Assembly (NCBI GenBank): GCA_902728285.1
Contig: CACVBU010000682.1
Span: forward strand, 463,970 to 527,969
Reading direction: 5' to 3'
Length of the DNA: 64,000 bases
Source: Clytia hemisphaerica
Taxonomy: Eukaryota; Cnidaria; Hydrozoa; Leptothecata; Clytiidae
Below the pieces are notes generated by a model. The model was not told the origin of the DNA and searched no databases. It worked only from the letters and a program-made list of their open reading frames with translations. Both the position numbers and the translations under genes were made by a program. The stretch's first letter is position 1, and each line of letters starts with the position of its first letter. Positions 49,301 through 61,300 of the stretch are shown here, in pieces.

Positions 49301-52300
49301 AATTTGACAAAATGGAGCGAGAAAAACAAATGAAACTGTATCTGCTGAACCAAAAGTACCTCAATTATGGATGGCTACGGGCCGTGTTTGCTAGATCTTT
49401 AGAAGAGTACAGAAAGGAAAAACAGAATAATGTTCCTATGTCAGATGACCTGATAAGATTCTTTGAGATAAACTTGCGAACACCGAAGATCGATATACGC
49501 CGCCTCCAAGGTTCGAAGTTCAGCGTTTGGGCATTTAGAAAGAACTTCAAATCTTCGAGCGCTCTATAGACTCTGTTGAGGAGCAAGCTCTGCTTCTCCG
49601 TTCACCACAAGCGATTATGCGAAGCTCAACACTTAGTGTTTTGAGCACTCTGGTGACAACAACAGTCCATGCTCGCTTACCCCATGGAGGTATAAAGAAA
49701 GACAGGAGATGAATTTGTCCGTAATTGGTCGTTAAAGTCTTTTGATTTCTTTTATGTAATAAATCAAAAGAAATTCTAGGCTCGCCCGATGAAATATGAC
49801 TTTTTAGTAGAACTCAAGTTTTCTCTGAACATTCTTACTACCAGCATCGAAGATTTCTAGCCTTCTAATTATACGAGAATAAAATAAAATTTAGCTCCAC
49901 GAAATAAGTTTGCGTTCAATTTTGTCATCCATTAAATTTTGTTTTGAAAAGATATTTTCTCCAGCCAGAAAATAAAAAGTTCTTTATAAGCACACACAAT
50001 TTCAGACCCAATTTGTGGACAAAAAGTCGCTGGAGAATTTTGGAGGAAAGTATTAAGCAATAGAGTTCACCTTGAAGAAAATGTTGATCGAAAAATCTTG
50101 TCATTTGATGAAGGATTGCAAAGTTTACAGGCCTTTTTTAATCCAAATATTTTCTTACACCAATGTCAGAAACAATGGATCTCGTCTCATCTAATTTCTA
50201 CAACTGAAATAAGCCAATAAGATTTCACCTATCAACAAAAGAACTCATTAAAAATGCACGATATATGAGATTATGAGCATGCATACCTCGTAATTTTTTT
50301 AATCGTAGGGCGAGCATGGTTACAATAGTATACTTCTCCTGTTTCTTTATACCTCTATGCTTACCCGAGCCGCACTGATGAGTCCTGGGAAGGACGAAAC
50401 ACGTGTCTGCGGATAGATGTATAGGAAACATAAAAATTAAAAAACACAATTATATTTTTTGACGTATGTACCTTTAAATCTCGATATTTTTCACCAGTAA
50501 ATTGTTTGACATTGTAATTCAACATCACTGATAACCTTTCAGCTAATTTCTAAAACAGAAAAGTGGAAAACGTGTACAGCTCCCTTAAGGTAGCGTCCGA
50601 AAAAAGAACAGAATAAAACGTAAAATCCTCAAAACTGATTACTTCACTGAAGTTTATATCTTAAAATTGGAATATGATGGAATTTCTTTTGTTCAGTAGA
50701 GATAGATATTCAGTTCCCAAGGTAATTAAACTCGTGTTTTTGAAAAAGAATCCCTATAAATCATGAGAATTTTTTGTTCCACTTTAAAGGACACGTTGTA
50801 TACTGGGTGAAAGAAATTTCCCTGCATCCAAAAGCTATACTTACAAGCCAAGGTAAAAATTTATCGGAAGGCCATTGCGATGAGAATTAAATGTTTAGTT
50901 TCAGGGGGCGGCTTAAGAATAAACTCCATGTTTTAGCGAATTGTTATTAAACTTCAAAAGTCATTTTCAAGACGTGCTATTGTTAAAATAATACAAATAC
51001 GAATTTTAAACGAAAATAAGCTTCGAGTCTTAAATATCAGTTATGGTAAAAAAGATTTATTAAAAAGCCTCACCTCCTGTAAGAAAGGTTCTTTGATTTC
51101 CAGTGTCAAATAATGCAGCATATCTACCGTCTCAGAGGCTAGTGTAAGGTATGATTTACACTGCCGTTCGTCGGTCGCAAGTTGCCGTTGCCGGGACGTT
51201 CTACCCTCACGCGGTAACTTCTCCCATTCGGTCGTGTTGGCCATCAGTTCTTGTGTGTCTCGAATGTTTTTGAGCGTGTCCACAGATTCATCGAGAAGGA
51301 ATGTGGTATCGTTAATTAACATGTTGATGAAGCGTGTGAAATGATCGCCACTGAAAGTAAAGATACAGAAGATTTTAGAGCATGTTTTGTCTGGAATGCT
51401 AGACGGCTAAATTTAAGAAAGAGCAGGGTAGAGTATGGAAGACTGATGGACTTTTCTTATAGCTTTATGAAAAATTAATTTTATCCCGTAATAATTATCG
51501 TATTTTTATTCTAGGGTTTTGGTGGCATGGGAAGATCTATCAATTATCGTTTTCTTATAGCACCTTCATGACTGTACAACAACGCTCTAGACTATAGGAG
51601 ATTTCAAGGTTAATTAGCTTTGGCTGGTTGGTGTAGTTCTTGGTCGGATTATACATAGCGAATAAGCCTAAGACACTGACACAAAAAGCGATCACAAAGT
51701 TCTTTTCCCAACTTTTCCCAGCTCCATAGTGTCAAAAAATCTGTGGGTCTTCGGATTAAGCTTATGATTTACAAAAAACTATTAAACATGCTGAACCAAA
51801 AAAACAATCAAACCACAAAATCAAAGTTTATGATAACTATTCGGGAACACTGAAACGGCTCCAGGAATTATAAGAGTTCTTAGGAGTGTGTATGTACATT
51901 TTATGACTTTGAATTTCAAAAAAACAAAACAATTTTAGGCATTGCAATTTTGCGTCTTTGTACCAAAAAGCTGAAAAAAATGAGCCAATCTCGAGAAAAG
52001 TTGGCAACAGACGGACGAACGAACGAATGAACAAAAGTGAACTTATAGGACGTCCAGGTAGGTCCAAAAAGCCTGGTCTTACTTTGTTTCCAAAATAAAT
52101 GCTTGTCTATGGATGGGACGTTTCCATAAACCTTTCAATATGATGGAAATATGGTAGCGAATACCAAATTTGTCGTAAAATTCATTCGAACTTCCAGTTG
52201 ACTCAACATCTGAAAGAGAGAAATGAACAGCAGTTGAAGCAAAAGTATTGTACTCTTCAGAATAAATTTAAATTCTTTTGTTATGGTGATCTGTGCCCAT

Positions 52301-55300
52301 TGAAAGGATGGCTGTTATTGAAAATTTATATTGTTCCTCGAGGTCTTTATAGCGAGTTTATGTATTTGCACTTTTTGGGACGGTGGAGTGACTGAAGCGA
52401 TTTTCACTCGCAAAATTGAGGATGGTTTTACCGTCTTCCTCAGTTAGTCAAGATTTAGAAACATCAGAACTAATCGTCTCCGCCGTAAAAAACACATATA
52501 CATAAACTTGCTGAAAGACCACAAGAATACGCTGGAAAGAGTGCTGGGAGACGATATAGAGGTGCGATGAATGTAAAAAGCCTGATAGCAAGTAACTAAA
52601 AAAGCTTTTTACATACCAACATAAAACTTAATGAGTGCTTTCATCAAATGATTTTCAGCGATCGTATTGTTGGCGAATTTTTCGTATAAGTTTCTTGCGC
52701 GTGGTTGTAGGGCTGGATCCATTGCGAATAACAACTGGAATGTGAAAAGAAAATTTCAATCCATTTTATGTTATAATGTTATCAGGTGAAGTCCACCTTT
52801 TTCAACATTGTGTGCTTTAATAATCCGATATTGAAAATGAAAGGGACACGTTAAACGGAGCTTGCAACATTACAAACATCGTAGAATGAGCTCTGTTTTC
52901 TGTTAAAAGCTGAAGATGCGACCAAAAATCTTTCCAAATCAACCCATTAAAACTTTTCAAAACTCAGCTTTTATTGCGATTTCTTAGTAAATTCTTGATT
53001 ACTAAAAGCTAATTTCCATACAAAGGACTCATACCTCCACCAATTTGGCCACCAAGTAAGGGTTGGCGATGTAGTTGTAATTACACAAGAGGATGACAAT
53101 CAACGGAACGAAGTCGTCCATCGCTGGATCGTCCAATATCTGTGGTAAATGTCTGCGAAATAAAAAAGATACTAGTTTGAGTAAAGAAAACGAGTTTTAA
53201 GTTAATTTCATACTCAAAGTTTCATGCAATCCAGGATGGCAATCTTCAGTGAAGTAAAAGATAATGGAATAAAAATGTAAATTCAAAGCTTTGCATGTTT
53301 TAATCTTCCTCCCAAATATTTATGGCTCATTCCAGAAAAAACCTACGTCACGTCACTATCTCTATGATCACCCTTTATAACCTCGCTTTCCCAAGCCAGA
53401 GTAAAAAAAAAAGAAAAAGAATAAAAAACAAACCTAAATAAACCAAACCGTTATAAAGGCAAACAAATCAACTTCTCGACAGATTCTACTTACATATCAA
53501 TGAAGAGTAGGAACTCCACAATATCTTCAATAAAGAAATCCGGTAATGCACCGAAAACTACCGGAACATCTTCGGGTAGCGGGAATTCCGCATTTTGTCC
53601 TCGACCCTGCGTTAGGATGTCGACTAACCATCTGGCAGAACTGCTGTAAAATCTTAAACATCTTCTCATGAGTTCTTCGTCGATCAGTCCAGCTACAGCG
53701 CAAACGTCTTGTTCAACAAGTTGCTAGGGAAAGCAAAATAGAATGATTTCTGATGATGATTTCTTTTTTGAAAACAGAAAAACCATTGTTCAACAAAAAG
53801 AATATTTTTTTAAATTAGGAATCTCTTCTGGTGTTCTTTAATAGAAACTATTCTTCTGAAAAAAAGTAACATGTCAAGTGAATGGTACTGCACAAGCCGA
53901 ACTAAACTCCAGCTTGAATCTGAATCTGACTATTTCCTTTTTCACGGATTTATCAGTTTGCTTTCGCATGCTAGCAGACACACCCTCGATTTATTACATT
54001 TTTTAACGTAGCGGTATACTAATTTTCGCAGTCACTAATTTTCGCGGAACTTTTTTTTGCGATGCGAGGGTATGAAATTGGCGTTTTTTGCGGAACTAAT
54101 TTTCGCGGATGACACCCACTTTTTGTCGAAATTTTTTCATTTTTTTTGGAGTTTTCTAGAGTTTATAGTAAAAATTGCATTTCGCGGAACTTATTTTCAT
54201 GGTAAACACCCGAAAACGCGAAAATTAGTTCCCGTGAATATTAGTTCCGCAAAAATTAGTTATCACTAAAATTAGTTCCCTTAAGGTATTCAAAAAAATA
54301 AAATATTCAAAGAATATATGCCACTGTTAGATATTGCTATTTCATTGAAATTAAACCAAAAATCTTTATTTTTAATACCTTGAGTTGAGCTTTCCACTTC
54401 TTGAGTAGCATCGTGTTTCGTGCACTGAGTGAAGTATGCTTCCATTCAGATTCGTGTGATTCGATCTCCGTGATCAGTTTGTTCATATCCCGGATGGCCC
54501 GCATTCGTTGGATGTATTTCCGCATTGCGGGAATGACGGAAATGTGGTGACAAAAGTAGGTGAAGTAAAAACATTCGGTGGAGAAACTCAACTCGGAAAG
54601 TTCCTTTTTTTCATCTGTAGAATAGAGAAAAGTAAGGTGATTTATTGTTGTATACAAAGATCTAAGAAACATTAGTCTCAGATGAAAAAAAAGGAAACTT
54701 ATTTGAGCACTTGATGCTGGTCTTCAAAATTTCATGTCTGTTTTGTAGAACTAAATTAAATCTGATTAATTATAAGATCTACAATGTAATACACTTTAAT
54801 CGGCAAAGTTATTTTCTGGCCCGTCCTTGTTTCCAGCGTATTATCTGCTGGAGCCACTTACAAAGGGGGAGGGGTAAAAAATATAGCTTTTAGGATAAAA
54901 GGGAGGGTTTGTTACTGACCCAGTGAATCCTTCCATTGAGCCATTTCTTCTTTGGAAGATTTGATAGTGGAAAATTGTGACATGTTTAAGCGACTTTGTG
55001 GATTAACGACGTACGTTCTGTCAATCTAAAACAATGGGAATTAATTCTCTTTAAGACTCATTACCTAGCATAATTCCTTGCTAGAAACATCTCAGGGTTT
55101 ATAGTTAGTCAGTCCGAAATAGTTAGTGGATAGTGGTTTTTTTAAATTCGTTGACGATGACACAAACGGTATTGCACAACAAACGCTTTTCGAATTTTTA
55201 AAGAGTCCTTGATAATAATCTCAATGGCCAAACCATATACTACAAATGTGCATAAAAATCCCTTTTACTTACTTAAGTTTTAATAAAAGCTGTGGTGGAA

Positions 55301-58300
55301 ATTTTTTTTACTTGATTTGCTTTGTTAATCTGATATTTTTCTACTTTTAGAACAGAACATCTTACCTTTTCGAGTTTAACTTTTCGAAAGAGATTTTGTA
55401 GTATGGTAAGAACATTAATCATGAACCCATCGGTTGCCAGCAACTTTTCGTCTGCTTGTATTTGTGATTTCTTGGCGTTTCCTGGTCAAGACAGCTGCTA
55501 AGAAACGTAGACAATCATCTCTCAAAGAGGTGGTGATCAATAAACTGTGCACAATCTTGAACATCTCCGTCTTTAAAAAAAAATGATGATTTCAAAAGGT
55601 GTAGATAGAGAAACCATAGGGCGGGTAAACTTTTGTGTTGGTGTCATGGATGATGTTGTATTCCACTCGAATCAAAAAAGAGCCCTCAACTTAAGGGTGT
55701 TTTTTGTTTCTCGCCGACAGTTTAAAGATAAGTAGGCCCCGAGTGGGTCCATCTGTGGCTGTAAAGAAATGGTGACAGTACCCTGACTATTTGTAGAGCC
55801 ATTCTCAAATTATCTCTAATAGTCTCTGTTGCATGATTCCACGATCGTTCTTCGGGGAAATATTTCTTCGGAACTTCAGGCTATAAGAGAGAGGTTTACA
55901 ATATTCTATAGTTCACTGCATAATAATTTTATCTTCAAATGAGGTAGACTTTTTCAAACTGAAGGACTGTAACTTTTCATAAGTACAGGTATGCAAGAAT
56001 GAGAATGTTTCAAAAAAGGCTAAAAGAGGAATGATTTGAAACACGGGGTATTTGGACATTCTCATACATTGCAGTTCCAAACTGTCCTGATGAAACGAAG
56101 CCACTCCATTGGTTAGAATTGATGTAACCATTTCAATTAGCCAATAGAACTACTTCATTTTGTTTCGAAGCAGAATGGAACCATACTGTTCAAACATAGT
56201 CTTAATTAATCTTCGCAAAGTACTTAGTACTAAACACGTGGCGCTGTGGTTTAGTGGTCATTGACCTTAGTTGTGTACAGGCGACTGAAGGTTCGATTTC
56301 CGTTCGCAGCAGTTCACTTGGCAAGTGAACGAACCTTCGACAGGGTTAACCCATGCCATGTGAGGGGAATTGGGTAGCCAGTCTACGGTGCTGACGGGGC
56401 CCTCATTGAAAGCGTCTATAATTACACAGATGGGCCTCAGTGTCTCCTGCAACTCAACCAAATAGAATATCAACTGAAATTTGACTCCCCTTATTGTGAA
56501 ACAGCGCATAGTGTCCTCCAGGGTTTGCCCCCCCCCCAATTCTAATTTTTCAATCTCCCCTTCTCCCCCCCCCATAGTGTCCTCCAGGGTTTGTTCCCCC
56601 CACCAAATTCTTGATTTTTTTAAATCTCCCCCCTCTTTTTTTTCCCCCTATGACTTTTCAGTTTTTTAGTTTCCCCCCCTCTTTTTTGCTTTCCCCCCAG
56701 AAAATTCTGAAAATATCATTTCCCCCCCATATACCCGTATAAATTTCTCAAATTTCAACCTGACACAGACGTAAAATTTTGCTGCAAAAGGAATACTAGA
56801 CAAAATAGAGGAAAATTGGTTAATTTTCAATCATGATCTAATCACATGATATCATGTGGACTGACCTTGGTTGCTGAGATAAAATTGAAGTGATTTCACA
56901 CTTCCCCCCACCAAATTTGCCAACTATGGATGTTTTCCCCCCTCTTTTTCCCCCCCCCTTTACTATTCAAATTTTCATTTTTCCCCCTCACCCATTCAAA
57001 ACTGGAAAATTGATCCCCCCCCCTTTATAAAGGGGGGGGGAGGACACTATGCCCCCTATGACTTTTCAGTTTTTTAGTTTCCCCCCTCTTTTTTGCTTTC
57101 CCCTCAGAAAATTCTGAAAATATCAGTTCCCCCCATATACTCATATAAATTTCTCGGATTTCAACCTGACACAAACGTAAAACTTTGCTGCAAAAGGAAT
57201 ACTAGACAAAATAGAACGAAAATGAGTTAATGTAAACAAACATGCTTAGAAAAGCAGACTTAAAACAACAATGAAATGAAAAATTAAAATCCCAAATAAA
57301 ATCAAAACCACTTTAAAAAATACTGAATATAAGGATCCTAAAATAAACACACAAGATGAAGAAATGCACACTCCCCCAACCAAATTTGCCATTCGATGTT
57401 CCCCCCCTTTACTATTCAAATTTTCATTTCCCCCCTCACCCATCCAAAATTGAAAAATTGGTCCCCCCCCCCTTTATGAAGGGGGGGAGGACACTATGCA
57501 GCGGGTAGTGAATAATTATCTTACATCATCAGAAGCAAAGACGGAAAATTGAAGAAATGAACCAAGAAATGACAGTTTTTGAATCTCACGACCTCCTGCA
57601 TCTGATATCGGTTCCGGTAGAAAAGACGGTAATGACGTCATCTAAATCAAATCAAATCCAAACAATTTACGTTTAGAAATTCAGAAAAATGGGTTCAATA
57701 CAGTTATTAATAAGAATAAATAAAAAAAACTCGCGACTTAAAATTCTAAAATCTATAAGTGCTTTGCTTTCAGGTTCAACCTGACTTGGGTGCGTTACTC
57801 TTTAATACAGTCTCCATAACTCGAACACGCATGCGTAACACAAATTTGTTCGAGTTAAGGAAACTTCCAGTTATGGATTATGGTTTATAATGCATTTTTA
57901 ACTGAGGGGACCATAAAACTTGTTCGAGTTATAGAGGTTCGAGTTAAAGAGTACTCCAAACAGATGGTAGGTTCACACTATTATCTTTTAAAGCAAGTGC
58001 ATAATCGTTTGAATCCATATTTCCTCTAATACTTACTATTGTAACAAATGGTTTATTAAGGCATTATTATATATTTAGTTTACTATTTCCATTCTAATTA
58101 ACCCGAAACTTACCAGAGTGCAAAATGGTCTTTCGGAATCTCTGCTTTTCACTTCACATAATTCTGCCAATACCTTTAAACATTAAAGGAAAAAAATGCA
58201 TAAGCCTGAAAAAGCGTACAATAAAATTACCGTTGTACAGCAAAGAAATTCAGAAGGAAAATGTTCAAAGCTTGATGGTATGCATTTTTAGGGAGTTAGA

Positions 58301-61300
58301 AAAAGAAGTAAAAATTATTCATACCATCAAAGGGATTCTGTCTTTTTCGAAAGCTAAACTTCCACTACGCATGTCTTTCATTAAAGAATGGAGTACTGGA
58401 GTAAAAATCTAAAAAAGATAATAAGAAAATGTGATTGTAAACAATACAACAACTCAGTATTACGGCTGAAAAACCAACAGATGAAAGCTTGAGTGAACAA
58501 GAAACTTGGGCTTTTTGGGAAAAAAGTTTCTCCTTTTATTACAGATGTCCTTTATTCTCAGTTATCTTTGTAGGTTGTAGGTACACTAGATAACCCTGGC
58601 CAACCAAGGAAATATAAAGAACGACAACAAATAAGGCTTCATTCCCCAGGCAAAACAGAAGGAAAATAATCTGAAATAATAATTATTAAAATTAAAAAAA
58701 AAATCAAACACAATAATAGAAATGGTATACCTGATTAAAGGTTTTTTTAGAAATGGTATTGACAAATTCAGTAAGAAAAGTCCTTGAAATTAATTCTTGA
58801 TCGGTCAACATCAACTGGTACATGATGTTGCTCGGGTTCTCCATCCTAAAGATGCATTCGGATGAAAACAGTTATTTTCCAAAGAACGTTTTTTAAGAAG
58901 TAGTGTCGGAGTATTTCAAAAATGAAGATTAACTAAAAAGCATAAAATCAGAAAATAACTAAGAACTGTGAACACACCTTTTGTTAGTGAGTTTTCCTGT
59001 GATCAGTAGTAATGCGTATTGGATGATGAGGGTCTTGGCATTGGTTAAAGAGTCTTTCCATTTGTCATCTGAGAGGCGCTGAATAGAAAGAAGGAACGTT
59101 AGAATTAGTACGTCTAAGTATTACATTATATCAAAATTTATAAGAAGAACAAAACCCAAACATAATCAGGACAAAAGCTCAAAGAAAATTCAATTCGGAA
59201 GGCGAAGACATTCCTTCATTAAAAGACAAAGTAGATAAGAAGCACCACAGAATGCTTACTTTCCAAGTAAAAAACACAAATACCCACTAAACCAAAATAG
59301 ATTACACATAATTCATAAGGAGCAAAAATAGAGATTTGTGTTTTGTGTTTCTCCCCAAAATAGAAATTAATCGTAAAATCTTACATTTGGGTTTGAGGAA
59401 CGCTCATCAAGAACGCGTGTGAAACACTGTAGAAGAAATCGAAGCACTGCAATTCTTCTCTCCTCAATTGACAAATCAATAGGAGCCTTTTGTAGTGGTA
59501 AATTTGACAGATCATGAACTTTGTCTGTGATGTCAGCTCTTGACGGGTCCATTGAATCTTGGTTCCAAGTGACTGCTGAAGTTGGAGGGATAGGAATGAC
59601 AGGGTCACTGTTGTTGCTTGTCTTGGATAGATTTGCAGTGTTGAAGATTTGGTACATGATAATCTGTTGAATGATGTTTTGGACATTAAGATCAGCTTTC
59701 ACTAAAAATGAAGAAATATGAAAAATGAGACATGCACTGACAAGCTTTAAAACAACAATAATTGTCCTCCTAATTATTCATTTACAGCTTACTATATAGA
59801 ACGTATATTTGATAAAGAGAGATGTAAATAATTTGGTAGATGATCACAGGTGACAGCCCTAGTAGGTAAAAAAACTCTACTTTTGTAGCAAGTTCTTTCC
59901 TCTCCATGCCAGAGACCTATGTAGTGGGTGAAAAAAGAAGAACATTTTTAGGTGACTCTTTTCTTCAGAGATAAATTAAAATAAGCACATACCATTCCTA
60001 CTGTTTTCTTCGTATATTTGTTGTGCAATTTCTTCAATGTATACAAAATCGTCTATTGTGGTTTGTTGAAATTTTGCGTGGAAAATTTTTCCAATGGTAG
60101 AGATGATCGTTGACATCTGAACACCAACCTAAAATGAATTAGAAATAATTAAGTTGTGAAATATGCACTTTATCAGTTTTCGCTTTTAAAAGAAGCAAAT
60201 TGAATTGACCATGCATGTTGTATGCTTAGTACTGCTTTTCATTCAAGTGAAAAATAAAAATATACTTTTCCATTGTTTTCACTTGTTCTAGAGAATTTTC
60301 CATCTCTTGGTGATGCAGATGCCATGATGGGTCGTTTGCATGCTTGACTGGTCTTCTCAATGACAGGTGTACTTAGTATAGCATCAGGAGTGTCAACCTC
60401 CATTGGTTGAGAACCAAGACCACTGTCAAGTGAGCTGTTCTCTATATGTGGTGTTCCTATAAAGTTATGTAAATTAAAATCAAAATAAAATTGGATAATT
60501 TTAAATGGGAAAGCTTTTAGCTTAATCCAGAAGGGATGGTTTTAAGTTCAAAAAAACATTTATAATACCGGGGTTATCGTTTTTGAGCACTTTCAGAAAA
60601 TAACTTTTTTATTCAATTGAGCATAACTTCTGATCTAATGAATTGAACTTAATAAATCCAAAACAAGTAATAAAAGATATGAAGATTCTTTATACAAATC
60701 CAGATCAGTTAACATCGTTTAAGAAAAAAGAATTACAGTCCATGGCCCGGGAAGAAAAGCCCCATATAATTGCAATCTGCGAAGCTAAGACAAAAGCAGG
60801 TGCCTTGAAGGAGTTACATGAATATGAATTCAATGACTACAAAATTGTTAGCCAAGTTAACCTAGATACAGATCAAGGGCGTGGCATTGTCATATTTATC
60901 CATATCTCCATAAAACACTTGGTAATCGATGTCAAGCCTCCAGTGACTTTCAATGAAGTTTGCATGATTGAAGCACAACTATCAGGAAAAGATTTGCTCG
61001 CTGTTGCATGCATTTATCGAAGCCCAACTAGATCTGCGTCCTCCAACGAAAACAACAACAACCTAAACTTATTGATCAAGTCCATTGCATTAAACAAGGA
61101 ATATTCGAACAAATGTTTGTTAGGTGACTTCAACTTCCCAACAATCAATTGGGAAAACTGGACCACCCCGCATCTGGAGGATAGCAAAGAAGAGAAATTC
61201 TTAAATGCTTTGAGAGATGCATATCTCCATCAACATGTTTAATTAACCAACTCGATGTAGAGGAACTGATGACCCATCCCTCATCGACTTGATCTTAACA

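Noticed and set aside
46359-49569. Bacterial contamination or endosymbiont origin for the nuclease-helicase gene
   Set aside because: It has a GT..AG intron, AATAAA downstream, and sits within the intron of an animal gene.
56241-56310. Possible tRNA gene (box A and box B present)
   Set aside because: The cloverleaf is not convincing, and the same head plus a non-tRNA body occurs at 6.5 kb; it is a SINE.
58125-58412. Plus-strand frame of 95 codons
   Set aside because: It is the complement of two UBE4B exons and the intron between them.
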